From NCBI GenBank assembly GCA_002794465.1, contig MTSL01000050.1, positions 65,164-129,163 of the forward strand: a DNA stretch of 64,000 nucleotides. The letters are read 5' to 3'. Source of the stretch: Paramicrosporidium saccamoebae (Eukaryota > Rozellomycota). How positions within the stretch are numbered: position 1 is the first letter of the stretch; each line of letters starts with the position of its first letter. Position numbers and translations under genes: made by a program. Shown in pieces: positions 20,978 through 31,046 of this stretch. The notes beneath the pieces are model-generated. The model was given only the letters and a program-made list of their open reading frames with translations, was not told the DNA's origin and did not search any database.

Positions 20978-21259
20978 GCTGTGCTATTCCAATAACATGC
21001 TGTAGAAGAACAATAAAGTCACTATAATGGGAGGTGTTATATTAAATGGTCAATGTCGGTATCAAATGACATCGAGCAGTATAGAGGATAAAGAGGGTGC
21101 TGTTTACAAGGTTCTGCATATAATGTACCTAAAGCGCATAAAGCATTATCAACTAAGCATGACGAATAGATCCATCGTTCATAATTGTTCATCATCGCCT
21201 ATAACCACTCATAGTCGCCCATAATCCCAAGGCTCAAGTGATCCAATGCCGATTCCTTT

Positions 21260-22801
21260 CTACTTCTTCTTGGCACCAATCATCCACTCAAAATGTCCAC
21301 ATCGCGCTTCCGGGTCGTCGTTGTTGCCCACACCGCGAGCACACGAGTAAAATTTGCGTCCTCGATTGGGCCCCGTTTTGTTGACTGTTCGCAATTGACA
21401 CGGCTCCGAGTGGCCGCGACAGAGCGGAGGAGGTTTGCGCTGGAATATTCCCTTCCAATCCTGTGATGCCCGTTCATTGTTTTCAAATTGTTCCAGCACG
21501 CCATCAGGCAACTCTTCATCCTGGACAGTTGATGCTGGCGGATTGGTTTTGACGGGGAAAAAGTCGGTAATCTTTGCTGCCAGAGTACAGGACCTTTTTG
21601 TTCCAACCAGAGCTGTTGTCGTATCTGCCAACGGCTCCACTATCTGCTGTACTGGCGGGCTTGCTTCCGGGTCCATCTCGAGCGTTTCATCCTTTTTTTG
21701 GAAAAAGTCTGACAGGCGTTTTTGGTTGTGGTGAATTTTTAGGTTCTTCGGTACTGCTGGGGTGGTAATTGGCGTCGGATCCAGATCCAACTCCATATAT
21801 ACAGGACAATGATCTGATCCCATCACCTTTGGCAGAATGTCAGAATTTGTGACGGTTATTCCATTAGCGAATAAAGGACCTGCAACCAATATCAGGTCAA
21901 TGCGTGAGCCGTGATTCGTACCTCGAGCTGCCATTTGAGTATTCCATGCAGTGTATTTTTGCTCTTCCTTGGGATGAAATGTCCGAAATACATCTCGCAG
22001 ACCGTATTTCTGCGCTTCCTTGTCCATAAATAAAAGACGATATAACCAGCTTCTCAATGGCCGGTCATTATAGAACGCCTCAATAACAAGTCGGTCATTG
22101 GCACTTACTGTCTCGTCCAGACCGTGTGTATTATGCAGTCGAATCAATTCTTCGGCCCTTTCGTCTCCAACGCGACTGCAAAGATCCTGAAACGCTCGAG
22201 CGTATTCACAGCGATCCCTCGGATGGTATGCCACGTTTATGTCGCCCAACAACACAATAGATCGTCCCGCCCGTAATAGTTCCAAACATCGGCACCATAG
22301 AGCATCGTAGAACTTTTCCCGAAAATCTGTGCGTTCGGGTCCAGAATAATTTGGAAAATACACATGAATTAGTACAAAATGGACATGATCAGTAATGATA
22401 CAACGGCCTTCGCTATCCAGAGTCCGAAGAATATCCGTGTCGTATTTCTGATTTTCCGTGTTTCCCAGCGACCCAGTCGATCCGGTTGACCCGGTTGATA
22501 AGACGCCAGTAAATCCCTCTTCATAGGCAATTGGCTCCCATGTGCCTCGTTTGCAATAGGTTACCACCCCGGAATAACCAACCTTCTTGACGGCCTTTTG
22601 AAATGTAAAGTAGCCCGTGTACTCGGACGGCATTGCATATTCTCGTTGTAATTTTGCCACCTCATTTATTTTACTCTCTTGGAAACAAATGATATCCGCC
22701 TCCAACGAGTCTAAAAACTCATCAAACGTCCATCCCTTGGAGATTGCATAGTGTTCGCGGATGCTGCGCAGTCCGTTAACATTAAAAGAAATAATCCTCA
22801 T
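21260..22801 (-). CDS. APN2: AP endonuclease 2 with PIP boxes and GRF zinc finger
   Basis: 513 residues in the exonuclease III/EEP family. Catalytic motifs run from MRIISFNVNGLRS through CFQESK, HVYFPNYSG, GDINVAYHPRD, and GSRIDLIL to GSDHCPVYMEL. After the catalytic domain come a PCNA-interaction motif (QKRLSDFFQKK) and a second similar one (AAKITDFF). A C-terminal GRF-type zinc finger (PLCRGHSEPC... GRKFYSCARG... RCGHFEW) is the hallmark of APEX2/Apn2. It repairs abasic sites and blocked 3' ends. An unusual STGSTGSTGSLG linker lies within the catalytic domain near residue 105. The start codon is only 19 bp from that of divergent TOM22. Confidence 0.93.
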   Translation of the reverse strand: MRIISFNVNGLRSIREHYAISKGWTFDEFLDSLEADIICFQESKINEVAKLQREYAMPSEYTGYFTFQKAVKKVGYSGVVTYCKRGTWEPIAYEEGFTGVLSTGSTGSTGSLGNTENQKYDTDILRTLDSEGRCIITDHVHFVLIHVYFPNYSGPERTDFREKFYDALWCRCLELLRAGRSIVLLGDINVAYHPRDRCEYARAFQDLCSRVGDERAEELIRLHNTHGLDETVSANDRLVIEAFYNDRPLRSWLYRLLFMDKEAQKYGLRDVFRTFHPKEEQKYTAWNTQMAARGTNHGSRIDLILVAGPLFANGITVTNSDILPKVMGSDHCPVYMELDLDPTPITTPAVPKNLKIHHNQKRLSDFFQKKDETLEMDPEASPPVQQIVEPLADTTTALVGTKRSCTLAAKITDFFPVKTNPPASTVQDEELPDGVLEQFENNERASQDWKGIFQRKPPPLCRGHSEPCQLRTVNKTGPNRGRKFYSCARGVGNNDDPEARCGHFEWMIGAKKK

Positions 22802-22820
22802 TGCGCCCTGGTCAAGCTCA
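22802..22820. promoter_or_regulatory. 19-bp divergent spacer between APN2 and TOM22 starts
   Basis: The two ATGs face away from each other with only 19 bp between them. Neither promoter can fit here. Each gene's transcription start must lie inside the other's coding sequence, or both 5' leaders are near zero. Inferred from geometry. Confidence 0.5.
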
Positions 22821-23114
22821 ATGGTTCAAGTGCGCGAAGTCTCCGCCGCCCCCTCCGACACTGAATACGAAGACGTCAGTGACGACTACACTGACAGCGA
22901 AGAGTCTGCTGCGCCGCGTCAATGGTCCTGGAGTGGATGGTCTGGGCTGTACAATCGCATGCAGGGACTGTGGAAGATGGCAGGAAGTCTGGCATGGATA
23001 TTCACCACGTCCCTGCTGTTGATCGGATTGCCAGTGCTGTTTGCATATGACCGGGAGAAGAGTCTGAGTGAGCAGCAATTGGGTGGGTTGCCGCCGGTTC
23101 CGCTCCCACAATAA
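22821..23114 (+). CDS. TOM22: Mitochondrial import receptor subunit TOM22
   Basis: 97 residues. It begins MVQVREVS, then an acidic cytosolic stretch (about 10-35, rich in D and E) that would bind presequences. A single membrane segment, WIFTTSLLLIGLPVLFAY (about 61-78), carries the conserved TTS...LP pattern of Tom22, followed by a short intermembrane-space tail ending in prolines. Tom22 is the central receptor and organiser of the TOM complex of the outer mitochondrial membrane. The family is usually 90-150 residues, so the length fits. An upstream in-frame extension overlaps APN2 and lacks an ATG before this one that would suit the family. Confidence 0.85.
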   Translation: MVQVREVSAAPSDTEYEDVSDDYTDSEESAAPRQWSWSGWSGLYNRMQGLWKMAGSLAWIFTTSLLLIGLPVLFAYDREKSLSEQQLGGLPPVPLPQ

Positions 23115-23287
23115 GTAGTCTTCGGCTGGCAATTGGCGGTCAATTGATAGCTGGTTGACAGTTGTGTTTAATAGAATCTGTGCATTCTTTAGTATTCCGT
23201 GTTGTTAAACATTAATTATTGTCTCTACACTATTGTCCAGTGTCTCCCGTCTACAGAGTATCATACGGACCCTGGAATCCTTCTGGG

Positions 23288-25060
23288 ATGCCCTCACTGA
23301 TATTACCTAAACGGGCAGTCTCATTAAGGCCATTTTCATCCAAAAATCATGTACAATTCTCCAGCCATTTACCATAATACATTTTAGAAAGGACACTATA
23401 AGGCAGGACATGGAAAAGGACCTCTTCGGCCCCACGTCCCGCTCCGCTACTTGCCACCGAGACACCCCACTCAGCCAACACCACCGGCAAAGTCGCATAC
23501 TTCCATCTCCCCTACACAGAATTTAAACAACCCAGAGACAGTCAAAAAGACATTGGATTGTCAAGGTCTTGAATTGAAGCGTACATCATCGGGCCCAATT
23601 CATCCTGTAGGGATAATGTCAGACCGTGCCGCTCCAGGCTTGTCTTATGGACTGGAACGGGTTCTATTTAACCCAGGTGTACATTGGCTCCGGGACATTC
23701 GTACAAATGTTTTCAATTACGATCCCTTTCTCCGTCAAATCCCCGCTCCGGAAGAGTTTAACTTTAACGCCGTCCCCGAATTCATACCTGCCTCCAAGGA
23801 CTCTGGACTGCACCGACTTGCCTCACAGGAAGGCTGTTCTTTTGTCACCTCTACATCATCCATCTCCCAGTCCATGGGATCCATCTATTTTGTGCTATCC
23901 AAGATGAAGCCCCTTAACCTGGAGGGACTATCGCAGCATTTCCTCGAAGAACCAAAGACTTTTACCATGTTGACCAGATCGCCTACCACAGTGTTGCTAC
24001 GGCCACATGGACCAAATCTAAGATCAATTGTGGTGGAGAAAGCCAAGGAGCCAGAAAATGTCCTGCAGAAACTCGGCCAGATGATGGAACGATTGCTCAC
24101 CGAGCCAAAGGCCAATTTCCAAAAAATGCTCGCAAATAGTTCCGAAGCCCCGGAGATCCGTGATTCAGAAGCATATGCGTACACGGCGGTACATGGTTAA
24201 AACGTTCTTATTGTTTAGGCCGGACGGATATTGTTACGATCGCAATTAGACTGTCAGGATCCGCGATTACCTAGAAAGACCTTTGATCTCAAGACGAGGG
24301 CCGCTCTCCCCGTGCGGATGGACATTCAAAACTACAAAAATTATCGAGACTATCGGATAATTTCCAACACGGGCCTCTACTCTTCCTATGAACGAGAGTA
24401 TTTTGACATGTGTCGCTCTGCCTTTTTGAAATACAAGTAAGATCCCCTATGCGTCCTCATGAACATAGCTTCCAAGTCCGGATCGGCGATATGGACGGCA
24501 TCTTTGTAGCCTATCACAATGCGTTTGAAATATTTGGCTTCCAATACGTAAGTCGTGATGAGATGGACGAGCGGATCTACGGAAACTCTGCTACTGGCGA
24601 CGCCGCATTTAATCTGATTTTGCAAGTTTACAACGAGCTGCTGGCAGCCATTGTGCCGCTTTACCCCCGAGAACATTCCATCCGGCTGACCTTTTCTTCT
24701 GATCGGGCAGGCAACAAATTAACCGTCTTTGCTGAGGATGCGGGCCTCGATGAGCTACAACAGGGCGTACAGGTCCGCCAGTTCAATGTCACTCTTGGAT
24801 CAGTACTAAATGGGTTCCGTACAGAACATGTACTTCTTGATCCCCGCGGAACAGACGAATGGAAGATTAACATGGCTATTACCCAGACTGCCACCAACCC
24901 GTCCGAGTATGATGCTGTGCGTGCCAAAGTTACTGCCGTGCGCGGTGACCCAGAAGATGGACGTGGAGATAACTTTTTGCGCATCATCAAGGAGAACAAT
25001 AACACTTTTCCTAGATCAGAAAATGTCCCCGATATAACTGCTCCCTGGACAATTTTATAA
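23288..25060 (+). CDS. PET127: Mitochondrial PET127-like protein (4 exons)
   Basis: Exons 23288-23350, 23388-24188, 24219-24436 and 24469-25060; introns of 37, 30 and 32 nt; 557 residues. The core matches the PET127 family closely: LERVLFNPGVH, FNYDPFLRQI, STSSISQSMGSIYFVLS, RSQLDCQDPRLP, FDLKTRAA, EREYFDMCRSAFLKY and DGIFVAYHN. The QLDC-DPRLP/FDLKTRA segment carries the PD-(D/E)xK-like acidic and Lys residues. Exon 1 supplies MPSLILPKRAVSLRPFSS, a convincing matrix presequence. Yeast Pet127 is a membrane-associated factor in mitochondrial RNA 5' processing and stability. Every splice phase is consistent, and skipping any intron breaks a conserved block. Confidence 0.9.
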
Positions 25061-25188
25061 ATTTTATAGACACGGGTGCTACACTGATGGACTTGTATTA
25101 CTAGCAAATGCCCGCTATCCCGGAGCCGTGGTATATCGGTATATTATTTCACAGTACACTTGTTATCGCTGATGCGGCGATTCAAGCT

Positions 25189-25350
25189 CACAATACACCT
25201 GTTGTCTCTAGACTGGTAGTACTAAGTACACAATAAACTCATCATCTATGGGCCGCCGAGTCAGACACAATACACCTGCTGTCTCTGGACTGGTAGTCCT
25301 AAGCACACAATAAACTCACCATCTCTGGACCGTCGAATCAGACACAATAA
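25189..25350. repeat. 77-bp tandem duplication
   Basis: A 77-bp unit starting CACAATACACCTG repeats at 25189 and 25266, with a third partial start at 25343. The two full units differ by a few substitutions. It lies between PET127 and the first sulfatase-like gene, in a 440-bp stretch with no other feature recognised. Confidence 0.8.
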
Positions 25351-25502
25351 CCTCCCTACTCCTGCGACTCGGACACAATTAAAATCAACCTTGACAGCCA
25401 ATCAACGCTCAATTAGAAGAGGCATCCAATCATTGTGTCCAAATCTTGGTTACTAATAATAGAAGTGTACATATAAACCATCAGTCAAACCGTGACGCCA
25501 GA

Positions 25503-27644
25503 ATGACAATAGAACGATCGCTAATTCAAGCAAGCGAGATAGTGTCATTGATTACAACACTGCTGTGCAAGTGCTATTTGTTGAGTTCTCTGAATGAATT
25601 GACCAAGTGGCGTCAGTATCCCCGGATCCCAGCCCTCCTGATTCCCGATGCGGTACTCATTCTGCTACTTGGAATGGCCATGCATTTTGCGTTGCGCAGG
25701 TCAGAAAAGCGACGCAGCAAGATGGGAATGGTCGCTGTGATGGTTTGGTCAGTGCTCACTCTGATGCTCGTGTCATTTATAAACTCGGTGGGAGGCGCCT
25801 ATTATGAAGTATCGGGGGCAATCTTCCAATGGTCGACGGGATTTGATTTTCTCAAAGACATTAAAACTGCCGTAGAGTTTGGAGGGGCCAATTCTGGCCC
25901 AGCAGTGTTTTGGATGTGGATTCATCTGTTCATCTTTTTTGGAGTGGCGGCGCTATTGTATTCCAGGACACGCATGAGGGAGTACTACTCTTTGAATCTA
26001 AAGATAATCGAGGATGAAGACGCTGAAATGGACAAAGACGAGGATGACGAAAAGACTTCCGGTTATGGGCTGTGGATACTAGGCGCAAGCATCACAGTGT
26101 ATTGCATCTGGGCAATTATGACCGGACCCAAGGTTGGCAATTGGAACATGCTCTGCGAACCGCAGCTCGTGTCCTTTACCAAGGCCGCCTGTGGTGCAGT
26201 ATGGTCATCCAATCCCGTTGTCATGACCGCCCGTGTCGGGGAGGATGAGTATAAAAATTGCGAAACGATAAGATCCCTATTTGACGTATACACCAAGGCC
26301 AAGCAAACCTGCAGCAAACAGTCAGCACCGGACTTTAGATTCACCAAGCGCACTGAAAATCATCAGATCAAAAATGTCATTTGGGTATATCTCGAATCAG
26401 CAAGAAATGACATTATGCCTCTAAACAAGAATAGCGAATGGGTTAAGAAGAATCTTGACCAGAAGCTCATTGACGAGAATCCCATTTGTCCCTTCTTCAG
26501 TTCACTGGTTAATAAGGGCATTTATGCCGAGGACGTGCGCACCATTGGGACTTTTACATTAAAGTCTCTACTCGGTGGGTTTTGCAGTGTGGTGCCGTTG
26601 CCGGTAAACCGACTGGTTGAATGGGAAAAGGAGCCGTACCGTAAGTGTTTGCCTCGCATTCTGGAGCAAAACGGCTGGGAGACGCTGTACATGCAGCCGG
26701 GTTCGTCTGCCTGGGATCACCAGCGGGACAATCTGCTCAAAATCGGCTTTAAGAACGCCCTTGGCTTTCAGGAGATTGATGAGGGAATGATTGTGGGGGA
26801 GCGCAAATCACGTTTCCAAAGTGTCAATTACTTTGGACGCGACGATATACCGCTGGTAGAGCCCATGATCGAATGGATTCTGGACAACAAGAAGAAGGGA
26901 AAATCATCGTTAGCTGCAATGCTCACCAACGTCAACCACGATCCATATTACGGACCAGTAGAATGGCCAATGTACAGCTTTATGAAGACCAGTGAGCCCA
27001 AAATCAACCGCTACCTCAACACGGTACGGTACACAGACGCCTTTCTTCACAAGCTGGTCAAGACGCTGGACGAACAGCATCTGCTCGAAGAGACTCTCCT
27101 TGTCATTATGGGAGATCACGGCATGGCGCTTGGTGAACACAAACGAGTGGGCACAAATGAGAATCCCGAAGAGCCGATGATGAAGGTTCCACTCCTCTTC
27201 TACTCTAAAAACAAAGAGTGGTTGGCCAAAAACCCACCCAGGAGGATTCGCGAGACATGCTCCTCTTTGGACGTCCTGCCAACCATCCTCGACATCTTGA
27301 ATGAAGACAAGAAGGTACCAGAGTACGTCTTTACCGACTATTATGAGGGAAAGAGTCTCTTGAGGGACGCTCGCAACAAACTCCAAATAACAACTGTCAA
27401 TCCTGGTGGACATTCTATCGTTTTCCACGAGGACGGTCAAAAGGTGGTGGCAAAGTCGGATACGGACGCCGTCTATTATAATCTGAAGCGTGATCCCAAC
27501 GAAGATGAACCGCTCGCCGAAGAAGAGCTGGACAGCGATAGCAAAACATTTTTTTCCACCATGATGGGATTTCGCAAGGTGCTCTTGCAAAAGTCGCTTG
27601 TTTTCTGGGATGCTCTTGAGGGAGTGCCACTTGATCTCGAATAA
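25503..27644 (+). CDS. Membrane sulfatase-fold protein (LTA-synthase/phosphoethanolamine-transferase-like), copy A
   Basis: 713 residues from the ATG at MTIERS. The N-terminal about 215 residues hold four or five membrane segments, for example around LLIPDAVLILLLGMAM and VFWMWIHLFIFFGVAALL. An acidic loop (DEDAEMDKDEDDE) follows. The extracytoplasmic catalytic domain has alkaline-phosphatase-superfamily features: VYLESARND (metal ligand), TIGTFTLKSLLGG (likely Thr nucleophile), NVNHDPY and VIMGDHGMALGEH. The architecture recalls bacterial lipoteichoic-acid synthase and phosphoethanolamine transferases; fungal members are uncharacterised. Its stop codon overlaps an AATAAA signal (GAATAAAG). 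A paralog follows in tandem at 28143. The substrate is unknown. Confidence 0.8.
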   Translation: MTIERSLIQASEIVSLITTLLCKCYLLSSLNELTKWRQYPRIPALLIPDAVLILLLGMAMHFALRRSEKRRSKMGMVAVMVWSVLTLMLVSFINSVGGAYYEVSGAIFQWSTGFDFLKDIKTAVEFGGANSGPAVFWMWIHLFIFFGVAALLYSRTRMREYYSLNLKIIEDEDAEMDKDEDDEKTSGYGLWILGASITVYCIWAIMTGPKVGNWNMLCEPQLVSFTKAACGAVWSSNPVVMTARVGEDEYKNCETIRSLFDVYTKAKQTCSKQSAPDFRFTKRTENHQIKNVIWVYLESARNDIMPLNKNSEWVKKNLDQKLIDENPICPFFSSLVNKGIYAEDVRTIGTFTLKSLLGGFCSVVPLPVNRLVEWEKEPYRKCLPRILEQNGWETLYMQPGSSAWDHQRDNLLKIGFKNALGFQEIDEGMIVGERKSRFQSVNYFGRDDIPLVEPMIEWILDNKKKGKSSLAAMLTNVNHDPYYGPVEWPMYSFMKTSEPKINRYLNTVRYTDAFLHKLVKTLDEQHLLEETLLVIMGDHGMALGEHKRVGTNENPEEPMMKVPLLFYSKNKEWLAKNPPRRIRETCSSLDVLPTILDILNEDKKVPEYVFTDYYEGKSLLRDARNKLQITTVNPGGHSIVFHEDGQKVVAKSDTDAVYYNLKRDPNEDEPLAEEELDSDSKTFFSTMMGFRKVLLQKSLVFWDALEGVPLDLE

Positions 27645-28142
27645 AGGCCTATAATACTGTGTTATATAAGATTAATCAGCCGGGTATTTGAGGATAGTTG
27701 CCTAGTTTGAAAAAGACATTTGTGTAATGTAGAGGATCGATTAACTAGGCATTTGTCCCAATATTGAAGGGAGAGCCAAACGAGGGATGGGGACATCGGC
27801 TCGCCAATGTTTGGATACTATGCTGGTGAGTCCGCACCAGCTGTTTGTCCCCTGTCGCCCATTTCTATTAGCACCGCGGCAATACTCCCACCACACAACA
27901 TTTATAACCTTTTACATACTGGCCTTCGCACGCGGGAGAATCAAACCTAATTAGGACAATACCATATTTGGGCTCCACTGACTTTCCCCCATCATCGACC
28001 AACCAATCAATGTCGTCGTCCACATCTAACGTTGCCAACCAACGAGAAGGCCGGAACGCATACTGGAGGCCAATTACAGCGGTGCCGGTTAATCTTGAAA
28101 CGCTACAATACGCAATTCTAAAAATAGGAGTGGTTGATTGAC
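27645..28142. other. Spacer with degraded MITE sequence
   Basis: Between 27665 and 27765 two stretches resemble MITE subfamily A internally: GGGTATTTGAGGATAGTT near 27682, and TGTAATGTAGAGG followed by TTAACTAGGC near 27723. No complete termini or target duplication remain. The rest to 28142 is the 5' flank of the second sulfatase-like gene; no other gene seen. Confidence 0.45.
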
Positions 28143-30251
28143 ATGACGATAGAGAGAACAGTTGTCACAACTACAGGGATTGTTTCCTTAATAAGCACAG
28201 CGGCGAGCAAGTGCTACTTGATCACCTCGCTGAGCGAGCTGCGAAAGTGGAAGAATTGTGCACGAGTTCCCGCCTTGGTGATCCCTGACATATTGCTTAT
28301 GACAGCGCTGTCGCTGGGAATGCTCTGGGCCATAAACATGTCGGGACGACGCAAGAATGGCGTGCTGAGATATGGAATCCTGGGCCTTTCACTGGTGCTC
28401 TTTGGTCTGGTTTCCACAATCAATTCGGTGGGAGTGGCGTACTTTCAGCAGTCAGGTGCCTTGGTGGAATGGAGCACAGTGTTTGATTTTCTGGTGGACT
28501 TTAGGGCTGCTTCGTCCTTTTTCGTTGCCAACTCGGGACCGAGCTTATTCTGGATTTGGCTTCACGTCTTTTTCTTTGGCTGCGTGCTCTTTTTCCGATG
28601 GAAGCGCAATGGGAGTGAATACTACACTCCGCTTTTGGCTCCAAAGACACTCGACGAGAGGGCCTCCTATGGTGTCAGTACCTGGCTGTCCGCCATTCTG
28701 GTGATATTTTACACAAGCTGGGCTCTTTTGACGGGACCAAAGGTGGGCAACTGGAGAATGCTCTCCGAGCCGCAATTAGTATCATTTTCCAAGGCGGCAT
28801 TGGAAGCTCTCTTTGGAGACTATTTTATTCGCTTCAGCTCTCCCCATGATGGCGGTGATATGTATGATGAATGCGAAACCATTTCCTCCATGTATGATGT
28901 ATTCTCGAATCAAAAGCGACGATGCACCAAGAGAATGTCTCCCGATTATTCCTTCTTAAGACGTACTCCAAAGAGCGAAATTAAAAACGTTGTCTGGCTG
29001 TACCTAGAATCGGCACGCAACGACATTTTGCCGTTTAAAAATGACAGTGCTTGGGCAGTGGAAAATTTGAGTGCAGAGTTACGCCAACAAAATCCATTTA
29101 GCCCCTTTTTGAGTTCTCTCATTGAGAAGGGTCTTTACTTTGAAAATTTTCGGACAATCTCCACCTATACCCTCAAGGCCCTGCTGGGTGGACTGTGCAG
29201 TGTGGTCCCACTTCCAGCGAATAGACTGATAGAGTGGAATCTAGAACCGTACCGAAAGTGTTTACCTCGAGCCCTACACGAGAATGGCTGGGAGACTCTC
29301 TTTATGGAACCTGGTACAGCCGATTGGGAACACCAGCGTGAAAATCTGGCCAAGATTGGCTTCAACACCTCGGTAGCCGTGGAAGAGATGGATGCCGGGA
29401 TTTTTGTTGGCCCCTACCGATCACGGTTCCAAGAAGTCAACTACTTTGGAAATGACGATCTTCCCATTATCGAGCCGTTGATTGATTGGATGAACAAGAA
29501 CCGACGTGAGGAAAAGCCTTCCTTTGCCACACTTTTGACAAATGTCAATCATGATCCGTACGACCTGCCAAAGGGATGGGAATCGGTGGACTATGTAAAG
29601 AACAATGACCCCAAAGTGAACAAATTTCTGAACACGGCCCGCTACACTGATAACTTTGTGAAGGAATTTGTCAAAGCCCTTCAGGACAATGGCATCCTCA
29701 AGGACACATTGCTTGTGGTTATGGGAGATCACGGAATGTCTCTTGGCGAGCATTCCCGCGTGGGCACCAACGAGAATTCAGAGGAGCAACTGCTTAAAAT
29801 TCCCTGTCTCCTCTATTCAGAGAATGAAGCGTGGAGGAAAAAATATCCACCCAAGCGACATTCGGATGTGCACTCTTCACTAGACATGCTCCCCACTATA
29901 ATGGACATGTTGAATGAGGATCCGAAAACGCCCACATCTCTCTTCACCGAACATTACGAAGGAGGCAGTCTGGTACGACGACCAAAACGCGACCCATTGC
30001 ACATTAGTCTGATCAATCCGGGCGGTCACTCCACAGTCTTTTGGCAGACTGACAAGAAAGTAGTTCTAAAGGGCTATTCCGATGCCGTGTTCTATGACCT
30101 GCAGCTCGACCCGCAGGAGAATGACCCCAAGCCTATTGACGTTGTGGAAGGGGCGGATGGGAAATGGTTCAATCGGATCCTGAACTTTAATGAGTTGCTG
30201 ATGCACAAGATGCGACAGGCGTGGAATTCTACTGCGGAGCCTGTGGAGTAA
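28143..30251 (+). CDS. Membrane sulfatase-fold protein, copy B
   Basis: 702 residues starting MTIERT, paralogous to the gene at 25503 over its whole length. Membrane segments occupy roughly residues 10-210. Active-site blocks are LYLESARND, TISTYTLKALLGG, NVNHDPY and VVMGDHGMSLGEH, so all predicted metal ligands and the Thr nucleophile are kept. The acidic cytosolic loop of copy A is absent. Both copies retain CETI and RKCLPR motifs absent from bacterial relatives. The upstream gap is 498 bp, so the two genes have separate promoters. It ends with two adjacent stop codons. Confidence 0.8.
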   Translation: MTIERTVVTTTGIVSLISTAASKCYLITSLSELRKWKNCARVPALVIPDILLMTALSLGMLWAINMSGRRKNGVLRYGILGLSLVLFGLVSTINSVGVAYFQQSGALVEWSTVFDFLVDFRAASSFFVANSGPSLFWIWLHVFFFGCVLFFRWKRNGSEYYTPLLAPKTLDERASYGVSTWLSAILVIFYTSWALLTGPKVGNWRMLSEPQLVSFSKAALEALFGDYFIRFSSPHDGGDMYDECETISSMYDVFSNQKRRCTKRMSPDYSFLRRTPKSEIKNVVWLYLESARNDILPFKNDSAWAVENLSAELRQQNPFSPFLSSLIEKGLYFENFRTISTYTLKALLGGLCSVVPLPANRLIEWNLEPYRKCLPRALHENGWETLFMEPGTADWEHQRENLAKIGFNTSVAVEEMDAGIFVGPYRSRFQEVNYFGNDDLPIIEPLIDWMNKNRREEKPSFATLLTNVNHDPYDLPKGWESVDYVKNNDPKVNKFLNTARYTDNFVKEFVKALQDNGILKDTLLVVMGDHGMSLGEHSRVGTNENSEEQLLKIPCLLYSENEAWRKKYPPKRHSDVHSSLDMLPTIMDMLNEDPKTPTSLFTEHYEGGSLVRRPKRDPLHISLINPGGHSTVFWQTDKKVVLKGYSDAVFYDLQLDPQENDPKPIDVVEGADGKWFNRILNFNELLMHKMRQAWNSTAEPVE

Positions 30252-30374
30252 TAAGAAATGATGTAATAAAGACTATTTTGCGTCGACCATGCAGAGTGGC
30301 ATAGTCGAGTGATATTATATAGTGGCGGTTTGAATTAATGGTACAAAATGGCAAACAGATCTCGGAGACGACAA

Positions 30375-30504
30375 TGTCGCGTAGTGGGGATAAAGCCACA
30401 GACGGGAGGGGGGTCGTCCACTGCTAATCCTAGAATAGTATGGATACACATTTCACTGTCCTCAAATACCCAGCAACTAATCAACCCTCTGCCTCTACGT
30501 CACA
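30375..30504 (+). mobile_element. MITE, subfamily A, 130 bp
   Basis: Starts TGTCGCGTAG and ends CTACGTCACA. The interior is the reverse complement of the element at 61417, including CACTGCTAATCCTAGAATAG and TGTCCTCAAATACCCAGC. No target duplication is seen (ACAA versus GTAG). It occupies much of the 350-bp spacer between sulfatase copy B and the TMEM128-like gene. Confidence 0.75.
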
Positions 30505-30605
30505 GTAGCAACGTGCGTTGACAGTGCGGAATAGCACAGTCAGGGTCTAAGCTTGAATAATTGGATTCCTTACAACAACTCCTTTGCGCTGATAATAACT
30601 GCATT

Positions 30606-31046
30606 TTATACAAACGAAAGCAGACAAAGGACGACGTAGGACAGAACTGAGAACAGCGGAATGGTCCAGAAACCATACACCGGCCAGAATGCAATGGTTA
30701 AACCTAAAGCCGAGGTGATGCCAGAGAGTGTCAGCACTTGCACTGGTCTTCGCATCCGAACCCGCCAATGTCGGAACGTCGCACCCCGCTGTAACACGTG
30801 TCGCCAAATAATCAACAACAGGGTGCAGATAATGAATACAAGTCCGGAAGCAATGCCCACATGGTACGGCCTGCTCCACAAAAGCGTTGGGTTTAGGAGT
30901 AGGGCAGGAATTCGACTAGAATGAAGCAGTATGGCGCCCCCAATGACGACTGTGAGACGAAATATGGTATCTAATGCTGATGGACCGTCTCCCGGAACCT
31001 CGTCAATTTCAACTCTTTTCTTACCCGAGCCCTTCTCCCGAGGCAT
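30606..31046 (-). CDS. Small four-pass membrane protein, TMEM128-like
   Basis: 146 residues: a basic N-terminus (MPREKGSGKKR) then four hydrophobic segments at about 27-47, 60-82, 97-116 and 121-143. The last pair contains LTIAFWPVYGFWTIPLFSVL, resembling the NIALWPVWGFLTP motif of TMEM128. TMEM128 is an ER-associated protein of unknown activity. The size (146 versus about 165) and topology fit. Identification rests on this one motif, so another small membrane family is possible. Confidence 0.5.
   Translation of the reverse strand: MPREKGSGKKRVEIDEVPGDGPSALDTIFRLTVVIGGAILLHSSRIPALLLNPTLLWSRPYHVGIASGLVFIICTLLLIIWRHVLQRGATFRHWRVRMRRPVQVLTLSGITSALGLTIAFWPVYGFWTIPLFSVLSYVVLCLLSFV

Noticed and set aside
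26910-27590. 226-codon open frame antisense to sulfatase copy A
   Set aside because: Lies fully inside a conserved coding region, with no recognisable domain and no counterpart opposite copy B.
25503-30251. Recent bacterial transfer of the LTA-synthase-like genes
   Set aside because: Base composition and poly(A) signals match neighbours; similarity to bacterial enzymes is only at fold and motif level.
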